Counted from the stretch's first letter, positions 36,479-49,553 are shown. The stretch: 64,000 nt of DNA from Rhabdornis inornatus (GCA_013397075.1 VWZS01000240.1:1239421-1303420), one strand, 5' to 3'. Notes: generated by a model not told the origin, from the sequence alone. Numbers and translations are program-made.

Positions 36479-39400
36479 GTTTTTGCCCAGAAAGTTATAT
36501 TGTAATATCATGGAAGGGTTGGAGGATTTAAAATTAGAATTAAAATCTCTGTGCAGCTTGACTATTTCTTTGTGCTCATTCTTAAGGATATAGCAATCAT
36601 TGCATTGGGATGTTGGGAATTCTGACTCTTTCAATGCTTTTTAAAATTGGAACTGTTCATCATAACTGCAGTTATTAGAATAAATAATTTTGGCCAATAC
36701 CATTCTAACGTTAAACTCCATCAGGAAAAGGGCTGGATTTTGGTGTATCACTTCTAAAGGAAGAAGTTCAAAATTCAGTTAAAATTTGCTTTGTTTTTCT
36801 TGTTGCTCATATGAAGGTGGTTCATGGTTTAATTTAGGGAAATGATTTGTAGGGAGGTAGGAGAAAATTAAAAGAAGTATTTCACTGTCATGTCTGGAGG
36901 TTTAGGGCTCTTTTCCTTATTTTTCTTTCATTTTTATTATTTTTCCTTTCAGTGGCAACAGTTTGAAGCTGCTCAGTAGTTTGGAATGTTAAAGTAACTC
37001 TCAGGGAGCTGGATTAGTGGGCAGGTGATGCAGTCATGGGTATTACATACCTCTCCAATTTTTCACATGGATATTACCTTCATGTATATGGGGTGCGAGT
37101 GTGTGCTTTGTACATATATCTTCCAGAAATTCCAGGCAGCTGTATTTTTGTTGATAATGTATATGAAACTCCATCATAGTCAGGTGGTGGGAAAAACAGT
37201 GCATTTCATGAATTTATGAAATATTGTATAAGTATCCATTTACATTCTAGCTATGACAACATAAGCCTGAAAATCCTTTTTTTTCTGTAAAGTTATCCTT
37301 TCTCCTAAGAATCAACATTTTCACTTTAAAAACTAAACAACAGGATATGTTCAAAACTTGATGACAAAAAAGTATTATAGTCTGCAAGTTAATAAAGGGC
37401 AGCCATGTGATGAACACAATTTAGTTCTACTTTTGTCCAGATGTCTTGGGTCTAGAAATTAAAGATGTTTCCTACACACTAGTGCAGGCTGTCACTGCTA
37501 AATGTTTCCAGACTCACTGTGCGTGTGTGCTTTAAAACCATGTACGTGTAGCATGTCTCATGCACAGGGGATAATGCAATTGTAATTCTAGAATTATGTT
37601 CTGCAACATTAATTCTTACACCCTGCCTGATAAGTATTTTTGTCTCTGTGAAATGGTTAATATTTGGTACTCTTTGCTTCTTCCTATTTAAAATGGTTAA
37701 ATACTCCCATGAATTTCGAGCAGTCTTTATTGATAAAGTAAATTGAAACTTAAAAGAAGCAACAAGTTGTCTTTGATAGGTACAATCTGTCTGTGACCTG
37801 AGGAGGAAAGGGTGAATGGACTTGAACTGGCTCATGTTCTGCAGCCCAGGACAGAATCCCTGCAGGAAGGCTGAGGTTTCTCTGCACAGAGAACACTGCT
37901 GTTCTCTTACACATGAACAGTGTCCCCCAAGTACTGACCTGAAGGTGAAGGTGAGGTTATGAGTGGGTCTTGTGTCCTTCTAGTCACTGTCTGGGGGAAG
38001 CAGCAAGTGTTTAGCTGGTATGTCCTGTCCTTTTATTCTTACACTAGTAAGTGTTATAAAAAGACATAGCCTTTTGTTTATGGACCACATGAAATAAAAG
38101 GGAATTTTTCAGTCATCCTTGTCATGCATTGCAGCACATCTTATGTGAAGAGTCAAAGCTGTGGTATTTCTACAACATAGGTCAGAAGTTTTCTGTGGTT
38201 GTTTCTGCCATAATCTGTCTCACAGAACAGAGGTTTCTGTGTGAAAACCAGCCAGCTTGAGGCTACTGAAGGAGTACTGTGTTTTATAGCTAAAATCATG
38301 TTGGAAGAGCCACTCTGAGATGGCTCAGTTAGAAAACAAGATTACTTTGGGCCTGGGAAGAACTTTCTAGGCTTCAGATGGAGATTTAAGTGTTCATAAT
38401 CCAAAGTAGGCAATTCAAGTGCTACTGAAAAAGGGTCATAGATTTTGAGTTCTTAAAGTGGGGTAGGAAAAAAGATCTAGGTTTCGATGGATGGTTGCTC
38501 AGCATCATTGTGAAAATGTAGCTATTACTTTATGGTGTTTTAGGTTATGAGCCTAGAAACTGTGGTGTCCAAAGTTACAAGTCAGTTTTGAAATGATAAT
38601 CACTAAAATGAATTCAAGTCATTAAGTATTGCATTGTCTAAAGACTGTGTGAAGACATTTTAATACAATTCTGTTCATGCGTTTAAGGCCTTTAGGCATT
38701 CTAAAACAAAGCACCATGCATTAAAAACTTTAATAGTTTTAAAAAATAATTTATCGATAAGAAGTATTTCTCAGAGAAATAATGAAATTATAGCAGTCTG
38801 CATATAGAGCAAGAACTTGGTAGCCAACCAAGATTGGAATGGTGTACATTTATGTAGTGTGATTTCTGTTGTACTTCAGTAAAAAGACCTAGTCATTGAT
38901 GGCTGGCTGCCATGGTTCTTTATGGCAATAAGTTCATTGCATATCTCATTTGAAAAATATAAACCACCTGCATCATTGATACTCTTGATTTCAAGGATCC
39001 TTCTAAAGAAAACATATAGGTATAGTAGATGTGGGTTTTTGGAGACCTTGTAAAATCCATTTTCGCTTGAATTTTGTCATATATGTGGTGCATTTTAGAA
39101 GACCTAAAAGTTCCCTTGGATAATTTCTTCTTTACAAACTTATTTATGCAAAGCCCATTGGTATGAAATGAGTTTGTAACTTGATCCTGAACTTACCATT
39201 TACCTACTGTGGAATTGGTAGGAGGCATAGAAGTGGTTTTGTGACCTGCTGTAGTAGAAAATTGTAGCAAACAGACTTAGGGGCAGTACAAAAGTACTGT
39301 AAAAATATTTGATTGCTTCTTAAACCTAAACAGGGACATATAAAAACAATAATAAACATGTATGCAGCCCTCTAATATGCTTGGTTGTACAGTTTTTGAC

Positions 39401-39578
39401 TGGAAAAGCATAAGTGAGTAATTAGATAATTGCTGCCTTGATTGAGCTTAATAGGAAACATTTCAATGAGGCTAAAACTACACAGAGAGGAAGTAGGCTT
39501 TTATAAAGGGAAACATTCCTTGTCATGCAACTGTCAGCTTTTGCCCACACGAAGAGATGGAATTAAGTAGATCTATGC

Positions 39579-39626
39579 AAAGGAAACAAAAAGAGGGAAA
39601 GAAAAAGGGAGGGAAAAAAGAAAAGA
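39579..39626. repeat. Purine-rich tract
   Basis: Nearly all A and G on the plus strand (AAGAGGGAAAG, AAAAAGGGAGGG and similar). The poly-Lys/Gly run in the frame at 39557-39739 results from it. Confidence 0.8.
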
Positions 39627-40199
39627 CTGGCATAATTATATTTGTACACAAACAGTGTCTTCTGATACAATTTCTTGATGATTCCAGTTTTGATAACATC
39701 TTTTATAAGCATCTTGGTTGCAACAATTTATGGAATTAAATCCATAGGAGAGGTTAAGTTTCTGCTTTAAAAAAACAGAGGGAAAGATACAGAAAACTTT
39801 TCTCATTCTGCATAATTTAATATCTTTTCAGATTATCTTCACCTGCCAACAGTGTAAAAAGTAGTATGATATCTATATTTTTTCCTTCTGTAAAGGAGGA
39901 GTGCCCATGAGCTATTCAAGAATTTCTCTGCAGAACTACTTGTGTGTCAGGAGCCAATTTCCTTTTGATGGTGAATGGGTGAATACCTGAACTGGGACTG
40001 CAAGACAACTGAGGCCAGTTTTGTTATGGATACTTCTGTAGACTCCAGCTGTCCCTGCTGTCATGGGTGGCAGTGTAGCACATGGGCATGTTTTCCACAT
40101 TAATGCCATCCTGGCATTCATACCAACAATTAGGAAAAACGTTTTTTCCATGACTGGCTGGTATGTTAAAATAAAACTGAACAGATGCTCTCTTGTCAT

Positions 40200-40375
40200 C
40201 TAATATTACCTCCCCTGGCCCGAGGCTGCGCGGCCACTGTTGATGAAATCACCCACAGCAATTACATAGCTTGTAAGTCCATTACAGCTCCTATGGGCCC
40301 AGAAATGGAGCTAGGGCCAGAGAGGAGTGGGAGGACTGAGGGACACGAGGTGAGCAGTTTGCAGGAGGGTGAGAA
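40200..40375. other. Local GC- and CpG-rich patch, function unknown
   Basis: This is the most GC-rich stretch of the window, starting with CCCCTGGCCCGAGGCTGCGC, and has several CpG within about 40 bases, unlike the CpG-poor surroundings. It is too short for a classical CpG island. The plus frame 40185-40478 (97 codons) spans it without a domain that I recognise. A donor-like AG/GTGAGC occurs near 40350 and an acceptor-like ATTACAG near 40287, but the pyrimidine tract before the latter is weak. It may be a conserved regulatory element, an exon of an unrecognised transcript, or an old repeat. Confidence 0.35.
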
Positions 40376-41895
40376 GCATGTTCCTGGAACACAAGCTCTG
40401 CTTTTTCCTTGCGGAAAAGGTTTTTCCTTGTTTTGCCTTTTGGGACATGTGGCTGCTCAACAGCCATTTACCACCTAAGAAGAAACATCTATTTTCATCC
40501 AGCTATAAAACATTAGGTTACGTACACCTGCTTTTTGTTCATAAATCCGTTATAAGCCACTCAGTCTCTATATGACATTACCATAGTTTCAGTAGTTTGT
40601 ATTTAACTGTTATAAATGCTGTCTAAGCTAAGGACTGTGCTAGTTCTAATGCTCTGATCAGTGACTTGGAGAAGGGCACATCTCTGTTGCAAACAAAGCT
40701 GCTGTTATGGTTGAACTGTCAGTCAGGAAAATGTGGCTTTTGTTTTGGGAGTTGTGGATACCACTGGGGGTATTATCTGTTAAATGTTGCATCAGTGTCC
40801 TAATGGAGCACTAGCAGATGCTGAGATACTGTAGACTTGTCTTTTGGAAGCAAGGCCTAATAGTGCCTCCAAATATTTGTATTTATTAAAGATACCACAG
40901 GAGTCTATGGCTGTGTAGGGTGCGGTATTTTTGGATAAAGGTTGGAGCATTTCAATGCCTAATTAAGGAATTTCACCTGTCTGAGGATGGACTAGACTTC
41001 ATCAGTCAGTGTTTTGCAACTTAGTGTTTAACTTTGAGTATGAAAATGTGAAGTATCAATATTTCTTTATTAGGAAGAGATTTATGCATGGCAGTTTTCA
41101 AAACAGAAAACTTTTGCATATGTCTAAAGAAGAAAAGGATGGTTTCCAGTAGGTTTACTTGTATTTGGGCACTGGGACAGGAACAAGGGGATGCTGATTC
41201 TCATTAGGAATGGACTGTTGATTTCAGAGGTGCTTTATATGCCAAAAATGAGAATGAAGCTAGCATGAGTGTGAGCTCACCGGTGAAGATAAGATGTGTA
41301 TTTACATGCACTAAAGCTTAATGTGTTGCATGAAAGATTTATGCAAAGACACTGGCTTTGGTTTTTAATGTGTTTTTCTGCATGCAAAAGTTTAGTAAAA
41401 CTAAAGTTCCTTTTTCATAGACTAAAAGTTAGATAGAATTTGCATATTTTCATACAGTACAGCCAGTAATTCCCTTGAGTTCCTCATGGAATTGTTACAA
41501 TTGCTGCTGAAGCCTGGTGTCAAGTTTGTTTAGCCTAGAAATTGTTGGCCTGAGGTAAAGGACTATTGGAGGTTTTCACATTTGTAGTTATAATTTAGTA
41601 ATTTATGTTTGCATGAAGTATGACAAATTGACTAATGACTGCCCTAAAGAGAGATGCCAGCCTGGCATTTCATATGCAGAAATCTTATGGTGATATTGCA
41701 TGGACTGTCTACCCTACAGGGCAGAAATAACTCTGCTGCTCCATTCTTAAAATTTATATTTTAGTTAGGTAGAATTCTTCATGTAGTCTTTTTTTCCAGG
41801 AGCTGCTTTAGCTGGAGTTCTGCATTATGACAGAAGCTTGACATTCTGCCAGAAAAGTTGGAAATGAAGGCAACTTAAAATAAATACTGGTGATA
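40376..41895. other. Unique sequence, no gene seen
   Basis: A short stretch at about 40650-40685 loosely resembles part of CR1 pol, but the match is too weak to call. Nothing else was identified. Confidence 0.45.
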
Positions 41896-41946
41896 TTTCT
41901 CTTTCTCTCTCCCTTTCTCCTTCTCTTTTTCTGTCTCTCTCTTTTT
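41896..41946 (+). repeat. Long polypyrimidine tract (CT-rich)
   Basis: Fifty of 51 bases are C or T (the exception is G at 41933), ending in TTTTTAAG. It is a (TCTC)n/(CCTTT)n low-complexity tract, and is also what an unusually strong splice-acceptor tract would look like (see findings). Confidence 0.88.
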
Positions 41947-42868
41947 AAGGAAAGGCATATGTTCTTATCCTAACTTGTCCCAGTAGAGGGTCAATTACAA
42001 CCAGTTGGCTGCAAGTCCAGTCCAAGAAAAATACTGAGTACAGAAACTTCAGCAACAGGTACCAAGGGCCTCTAGTACAGTCAGTCATTCCCAGTACATA
42101 TGAAATGCGAACATAAAGCCTATGGGTAAGATATTTTTAGGCCCTAAGTTTCCCATGATGGTCCAAAATGAATCAATAAATTAAAGCAGACATTTTTGTG
42201 TAGTTAGGTATTTTCCTGGATAACTCTTAAATGTCCACAATAGTATGAGATCTTTTATATGAATCGTGAGAATAGAATGTCTTATTTAGAAAAATATGCC
42301 TTGCCAAATGTTCACGTATAGGCAAATATTCTGTAACTTGTTCTTTAGGGTCAACTAAACATTTAACTATAGAGCTAAATGAAAAACCAAGCATGTATGC
42401 ATAATAATAATCATGCAAAGGAAGAAATACAAAGGTGGTCTGCTCTGCTGATGTCAGTCCTCACATCCTTGCACACACTGTGTCTTAGGACCAACTTACA
42501 CCAATGGAATTCATCTCTGGTGGAATAAGTTACTTTCAAATCAACTAAAGTGTAAAGGCAACAGTGTATAAATGCCTGAGCTCTATCGCACTGACACCGG
42601 AGCTTTGGCTGCTGCACAGATCAAAGGTGTTGGGACCAAGGGCAATGATAGTATTTAGCAATATCTTTGGACAAGTATGTTTAAAGACCAAACAAACTTC
42701 AGGCTTAAAGATATTTAATTTATTCCACAGACAAGCTGTAGAAGGAGCAGTAAATATAATTTGGTTTTGATGGAAGCATTTAGTTAAGCTGGCTTCTCTT
42801 TTATGCCTCAGTATTTACAGAATGAAGAGGGAATATATGGCTGCTAACACTACTCATGCTGCACGTTG

Positions 42869-42888
42869 ATTAGATTTAGAAATCTAAT
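42869..42888. repeat. 9-bp inverted repeat
   Basis: ATTAGATTT (42869-42877) and AAATCTAAT (42880-42888) are exact reverse complements around AG. No associated gene. Confidence 0.75.
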
Positions 42889-43383
42889 ATTTCTCCTTTA
42901 GAGAAAGCAACCACACATTTGAAATGGCCCTGTTCCACCTAATCTCTATGCAGGAGACTTTTTGGGGCAGCCTTTGCGTGCATTTCCTTTCTATGGTTTA
43001 TGCCTGTGTGCTTTCAGTATATAACTCAGTCATTCTCGGGTTCTTGGGTGTATGTGATGGACCACCATCTTGATCATTCTGTTGTTATTCAAGGAGTGGA
43101 AACAAAACTCCACAGCTCTTAGGCACCAATTGAAGAGCCAAGGCTTCCCAGCCACAGGAACTGATTGTTCAAACCCTCCGTAGGCTCTGTAACACATTCC
43201 AGCAGATTACATGAACTCATCTGTTTCCAGACTGGTTAAAATATTTTAATGGAACAGATTTTTTTATAAAAGATAAAAATGCAGTTTTGGTGCGATAAAA
43301 AAGATTTGTGAGAGCAGCTTATTTTGATAACTTCTCAAGAATAGAAATTATTCTAACACTTCTGAATTATTTTCAAAAATGTG

Positions 43384-43440
43384 GTATGATATGATATATG
43401 ATATGATGATGATATGAGATGAGATGATATGATATGATAT
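43384..43440. repeat. (ATGAT)n-type pentanucleotide microsatellite
   Basis: The array is built from ATGAT units with ATATGAT, GATGAT and GAGAT variants over about 57 bases. It is an impure, probably polymorphic simple repeat. Confidence 0.92.
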
Positions 43441-45199
43441 AAAATGTTTTATTACAATGATTTTGTCTGGACTTCTGTGTGTGTGTTTTCAATATATATG
43501 TAAAATGTATTTATTTCACCTTGTAACATTACATTTGATAGTACAATATATTTTGCATTTTAAAAATTGGCATGCTAGGAAATTAATGTTTTTAATCTTG
43601 GAAAACTGAATATCTCAATACTGCCAGAAGAAAAATTTGACATTATAGAAAGCAAGATTAGTTTAGTAGTCCTGATATTTTTTCTCTTGGATTTTTATTC
43701 TGCAGAAATAGTTAAAATGTTCTTTCTCTTATTTTAATTTTTCCCACTCTCACAAGTATCAAGCTTGCAACATGATGAAAATACTGTTTAGACTATCCCT
43801 ACTGTCAAACACTGCAGGAAATTTGCCTAGTCTTTAAAGTTGCTATCAAGTGGTTTCTGGTGCTACTTACTGTATCCTTCAGTCAGCATCTGGGACTGTG
43901 ACTAGCTAGCTTTCCCTTTTTGAAATGGTTCGTTACAACAGGTTTTCATATAAAAATTGCCAATTTGCAGTCTCTTTTCATATAAGTAGGTGCTATTTAC
44001 TTTTAAATGTATTATTATTATTTATATATTTTTAAAAGTTAATTACTTTTGTAAAGAATTTTGGATGGATCATCAAATACTGAGACTTATTGTCATGCTA
44101 ACACTTCATAGTCAGTACCCATGCAAGAAGATTTGTAGTTAAAGTCCTAAGACAGAGATTCAGGAAGTCTGTCTTTAGGTTCTCATACTATAAAAATCCT
44201 TCTACCTAATCTTGGGCAAAATATTTTTTCATTAGCAGAAGGAATAATTTTTCATTCTCTCAGGATCTTTTCTAATAATCCCTTCATTTATTGTTTATAA
44301 GGCATTCTGTTGAAGTTTGTTGAAAAGCTGCATCTGAGGACATGTCCTTTTCCTTGTTGGTTAAATGTTGAATGAAAGGTCTTATATATTAAGGAAATAA
44401 CTATTAGGCAAAAAAATTAAAATACTGAACAATATCATAGTCGGGCCTAAGTAGACTTTATTAGAATTAAAGATATTCCAGTAAACAGAATGCTGCTTTC
44501 TTTGAGGATTCTTTTTGTTTAGACATTGTTTGTGAATATAGTGCTTAGTCAAAAGGAGAAGCCTCCAGTAAGTAAATCAGAGATAGGTGATATGACTGAC
44601 AAAAGGGTGATATTGCAACTAACTTGATTTAATGCATTTTAGTGTTTGTCTGAGGTACTTTGTGGAACAGTTTTGACTGTCAAAATTATTGAAAGGCAAT
44701 CTGTGAATGATTTGAAAACCATAAATAATTATTGATATTTACATCTCAATGAACTGCCTACAGTGAACCTGAGACTCGGTGTGCCTTACATTTCATGTCT
44801 GTACTGTACAAATCTGAGAAAAACTTACAAAGTTGCAAACAAGAAAGCTGTAAAAGCACACTGTTTTGTTTGAGTTTGGCTGCAAAATAAACTAGCATTT
44901 ATCAAGGGAGCCACAGTGTTAATCAACTCACTTTTGCAGAACAGCAAGCTGCCGATTTCCATAATGTCAAAGACATCAGACAGGGACAGCCATTACTTTT
45001 TTTGAAGAATGCTCTCTTGGGGATACTGCAGGACAATAATATTGAAGTTCAGTATTCCAAAGAAGGTTAAAATTCCAGTGGGAGTCTAGCCTTGGATGAA
45101 AATATTTTGGATATGGTAGATGTGAATTTGGTAGATTCAAACCCCTTCTTTTGTCTACATTAATTTCATAAGGTTTGATGTTTTGCAAAGGGCAGCAAG
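43441..45199. other. Unique AT-rich sequence, no gene seen
   Basis: Only a short GTGTGTGTG run near 43478 stands out. No transposon, RNA gene or credible exon was identified. Confidence 0.5.
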
Positions 45200-45280
45200 A
45201 TCATAAAATCATAGAATAGTTTGGGTTGAAAGGGATATTAAAAATCATCTTGTTCCAAACCCCCTGCCATGGACAAGATC
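45200..45280 (-). mobile_element. CR1 LINE 3'-terminal fragment
   Basis: Read on the plus strand it begins with AAAATCATAGAATAGTTTGG and continues with a GGTTGAAAGGGATATTAAAA-like stretch and CCCCCTGCCATGG. This is the antisense of the very common avian CR1 3' end, in which the element finishes with ATTCTATGAT-type octamer repeats after a segment about assigned 'pending' blocks. Only about 80 bases remain, with several substitutions, so the insertion is 5'-truncated and old. Sequence from about 45281 on does not continue the match. This fragment is the best single clue that the window is avian. Confidence 0.9.
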
Positions 45281-48200
45281 AATGTAAGACTCCTAATACG
45301 CAATGTTTTTGTGACTTGGGAGGCCATTCATGAACCAAACGAGATGGAGAAAAATGCTGGAAGGCCAAAATAGATATGTGTCAAGGACATGCAGAGTCCA
45401 TTATCACAGATGTTATGCATCCAGTATTCCCTGTGAATACAGGGGATGAATAGATGGGGAATTCTTGGTAGCTTTTGATTAGACTATGCTGATCCAGTAA
45501 ATCTCAAAAAGCACCTAAAAGTCTAGTATACATACATAGAAATTTCCTCCTCACGAACTACTTTGTTATTTATTTGCCTGTTTAACTGCTCTTATTATCA
45601 AAGATTCGCCATCATTTGCAAGCCTTGTTTCAGAGTTCATCCTCAACACTGGCTTTTATGCACTTCTGCAGAACTGTACAATGGCAGTAGAGAAAATCAA
45701 CTTTGCTAACAGTCTTAAAGGAAGACAAAATTATTATATGGACCAGACTTGTTTGCAGCAGTCTTGAGTTTGGTGGTTCTGGCTCCAGACTTGTATTCTG
45801 AATGTGTTCAGCAGGCACACTGTTGTTCACATGGAAAGACTCTTCAAGTAAATTCCCTACATAAAATCTATTTTGAAAGCATGCATCTGTAAAAGCTTTT
45901 TCAAAGTTAAACTTTCAATGTTATGGATGTTATCCCCATTTATAGTTAAAACTATTAGAAAAGACCTGAAAGCTAAACCCTAATAGCATTCCAAATATTT
46001 TGTTAACGTCATTTTTTGGTGTGTAGAAATAAAGCTAATGTTCAGAGTTTTGGACAAGAGAATAAATTTTTTCTGCTCTGAGAAAATTATTAGTTTTTTT
46101 GTTTCAGCAGGAATTTTCTATGCAGATGTTTTTGCTTCAAACTTTGGCATATAAATTGCATGTTAGACAGAAGTTGTTGTCACCTTTTCTGAGAGCAAGA
46201 AGGGAAACACTATATTTCATGAAAATGCATTCCATTTCAAAATTTCTCTCCATTTTTTCTTCATCTCCTTTGACTGACAGTTTAAGGTAAGAACAAAACT
46301 TATAAAACAGGAATGAAGAGAATAAAGGGAAGAATATAGCCATTGTTCCAAGGCAAGCTTACCTTTCCTGTTCTGAGGTCATTAGAAGACTCTTTTCCTG
46401 TCTTCTGCAAACAAGACAGCCTTCAGTGTCTTCTGATACTACTTCATATATCATGGTAAAGTTAGATCTTTGGGTGAGCCACTTACTTCAGAAAACGTAA
46501 AAGCTGATTTGTGTAAACAGGGCAGTACCTCTTAGATTTGAGTCCTCTCAGTCCCTAAAATAACAAAATTAATCATTACATCATTTTCTTATAAAATTAG
46601 GAAATAATGCCTCTGTGAATTTGTAGCTGATCAACTTGTAGATAATAATTTGAAGATAATTGGCTTTGCTACATCAGTAGACAGTTATTTTCAAACTGTT
46701 CTCTTTTTCGATTCTTAACTTCTATGTCAATATTAGCCAGTGGCATCTGATTCCTTCTTTAAAATCCTCATTTCTATCCTTGTTTTGCTAAGCTTCTTAC
46801 TACCAGCAGCAACTACAAAACATCTTCAAAGTAGACGGCAAGAGGAAAATAGGAAAATGCTAATAACACCTTAGTTATTTGCGGGACAGTCTTTGTATTG
46901 GGAAGTGTCAAGAGAAGGTCATATCTTGCTTACCAAACTTCATCATACTTATCATTAAATCTCTGACTCAGCTGCTAAGCTAGCAGTGCTTCCTGTATGA
47001 AGCATGTTTTCAAAGGTTTGTGTGTCAAAGTTTTGGGGTTTTTTGCAATCAAAATTCTTAAGAAGACTATATGTTTTTTGTTTCCAAACTTGGAGAGGCA
47101 AAGAGTTATAATACCAGATGTGACTCTTTACAAAGCTAGACACATTCATCAACTGCTCACAGTGTGTTGGCTTCTAATTCTGCTTCCTTGTCTATCTCTT
47201 GCTTATAGGCCCAAGGAGCATGCTGGTTCACAAACATAAATTCTCATGAATTTAAAGTCCTGGGTATAGTCCAGTATTCTCTACCTCCTTTGGCAGCCTC
47301 CAAGGATAAGGAACAAAACAGGCAATATGTGGCCAATTTAATTGGAAGTGAATTTATGATACTGCATTTCAGTGCCCAATGTATGGTGAATTTCCTGGTA
47401 AAATATTGCCTACAAATGTGTGGCCTGCCTCTGAGATCATAAGAACAGTCAACACCCTTGCATATCTTCTGATTGTACATGCAAGTTGGGCTACTATAAA
47501 GATACAAAACAGAGCTTCGAAACAGTTGCTTTTCTTTCTTTTGATTTTTAAGTTAGTGAAGGTAAAACAGTAACGCAGAAAAATAAGATTTCTCCTTAAT
47601 AGCAATTGGAGAATATTTTATATTTGTTATTTATTTTTTTCTGTATTTTCAGAGAAGTTAAAGAAAGTTTTCTGATTGAGATAGCAAAGTATTGCAAGAA
47701 AGAAAAGAATTAGCATTAATTTTTTTTCTTTTGAATTCCTGCAGTTTGGGGACATTTTCATTTTAAACAGCCTTTAAACTGAAAACAGTGAATATTTACA
47801 AGTAGAAAAGTCTCTAAATCTAGCAGCTGTTTAAATCACTTTAGGCGGCTCTAAATGTGCATTTCTGGTGTTGTAGGTCTGATGAGTGTTGTTGCAGGAT
47901 GGCAGCAACAAGCAGGCAACAGCTCTAGTGTTCATTCTGGCTACTCACATTTCCTTCTAAGCATTGACAGCTGCTTCACAGTTTGAGATTCCCAGCTGAG
48001 GCCTCTAAGATTAATGACTCAGGGGAAGAACTGAGCCTATATAACAGTATTTCTTACCGAAAATAGGGGTGTGGAGACAGAATATTTTACGAAAACTGTG
48101 CATATCAACAAAATTTGTCTGACTAGGAATCAACCTGTGTTCCATTTTCAGTGATGCTTCCAGCTTGTAAAACATGTAAATTATCATTATATGTTAGTAG

Positions 48201-49488
48201 ATCCCCAGGGGAATGGAAGAAAAAGATGGTCCTTCCTGGAAAATGGTCATTCCTGGACCTGCTTGAAGTTTTGAATCAAAAGTGGAAAGTATAAAGTTGA
48301 AGCAGTAAAAACATTAGGTGCATGCCAAATTATGTTTTTTAATATGAATATCTCACTTCATAAATCAGTAGTATTGAAATTTGCCCGGTAACATTGATTT
48401 ATTGCTTTCTTTCTCTGCAGTTTGAAACAGCAACATTTTTGCTTGTACTTAGGGACTGTCACACAGACAACAGACATTTGGAAATCAGTTATTCTGCTCC
48501 TCCTGATAACACATACATGTGTCATTTCTAGAATCCTTTGCAGAGAGAGATAGTTTTCCTGCAGGATATCATACCAGATAGAGACAGTAACTGATAAGAT
48601 AATGGCAGTAGTTTTATGCAGCTCTAATCCCTTGGAAAAAAATTTGTCTTTTTGATATATTTTTTCAGTAGGAATATGTTCCAGAACAAAGCATAATTTT
48701 TTTTACCTCTTACACGCACCTGAAGCAAACTTTACATATACTACAGGTACAATTTCAACCTCACGAATGAAAGTAGTATATAAATATACAAAAGTCATGT
48801 TTAATTTACAGCAAAAGACACAGATATATGAATGTGTCAGAACAACCTGTTATAATCTTCACGTAGTTTTTTTTAAAGATTGTATAATGCACAGTTATAT
48901 GTAACCAAATAGTAATACAAGACAAAATGCTGTTCAGCTGTGGTTGTTCACAGAAATAATGCTGCACTTTTTTATTGTCTGAAAGTATAGATATAATTGC
49001 AGAAAATAAAAAATTATTGCGTGCATTTGTCAGGTTCTGTCTTACCCATGATTTCCTAGTAAAATACAACATTTATGCATTAAACTTGCAGATAATTTGA
49101 AAATTTGGTTTTCCCATGCAAAATTTCTAGTTTCAGAAAACACAGATTGACAAAATTTATAGAATGTCTTTTAATCACTGAAATTCATTCATTTAGGTGG
49201 CACATGCAGTACTTTTGTGTGTGTTTGGTGTCTCAGAGGATATTAGTAGAAGCTGTTGTTGAGTGTCCTTACCTTCTAAGCATACTGCTGGGTCTTGCTG
49301 CCTGTAATCAATCCACTAATTTCTGATCTATGAGTGATAACAGAACCTTCAAATAAGATTAAGAAAGGAACTTGTATTTTGAGTTATCAGAGGACCAGGC
49401 TCTGGATATATAAATAGGAAATTCTTGCTTTCTCACAAATGTTTATCATGGCCTGCTGTAACTCTGATTCTTTTTTCTTTTGAGTCAC
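45281..49488. other. Unique AT-rich sequence with exon-like patterns
   Basis: No recognised protein domain. Two splice-bounded open patterns, on opposite strands, lie close together at 46108-46286 (plus) and 46363-46404 (minus); see findings. Other frames up to 88 codons (for example 48806-49072 minus) are unremarkable. Confidence 0.4.
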
Positions 49489-49553
49489 TAGAAGGAGGGA
49501 GAAATAGAAAGAAAAGAGAGAAAGCTGGAAAAGAAGTGAGAAAGAAACCAAAA
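49489..49553. repeat. Purine-rich tract
   Basis: Almost entirely A and G (AGAAGGAGGG, GAAAGAAAAGAGAG and similar). It produces the Lys/Arg/Glu-rich segment of the frame at 49425-49628, which is therefore a composition artefact. Confidence 0.82.

Larger units (their letters stand above)
34095..40199. other. Unique AT-rich sequence, no confident gene
   Basis: No named repeat or RNA gene. Small items are a GCATTGTG tandem pair near 35846-35863, a 16-bp palindrome at 36463-36478 and a purine-rich tract at 39579-39626. The minus-strand frames at 37479-37835 (118 codons) and 39936-40199 (87 codons) have no recognised domain. Confidence 0.45.

Noticed and set aside
40650..40685. Short similarity to a CR1 pol segment (ISDLEKG-like on the plus strand)
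   Set aside because: Only about a dozen codons are vaguely similar and the expected downstream catalytic-region residues are absent.
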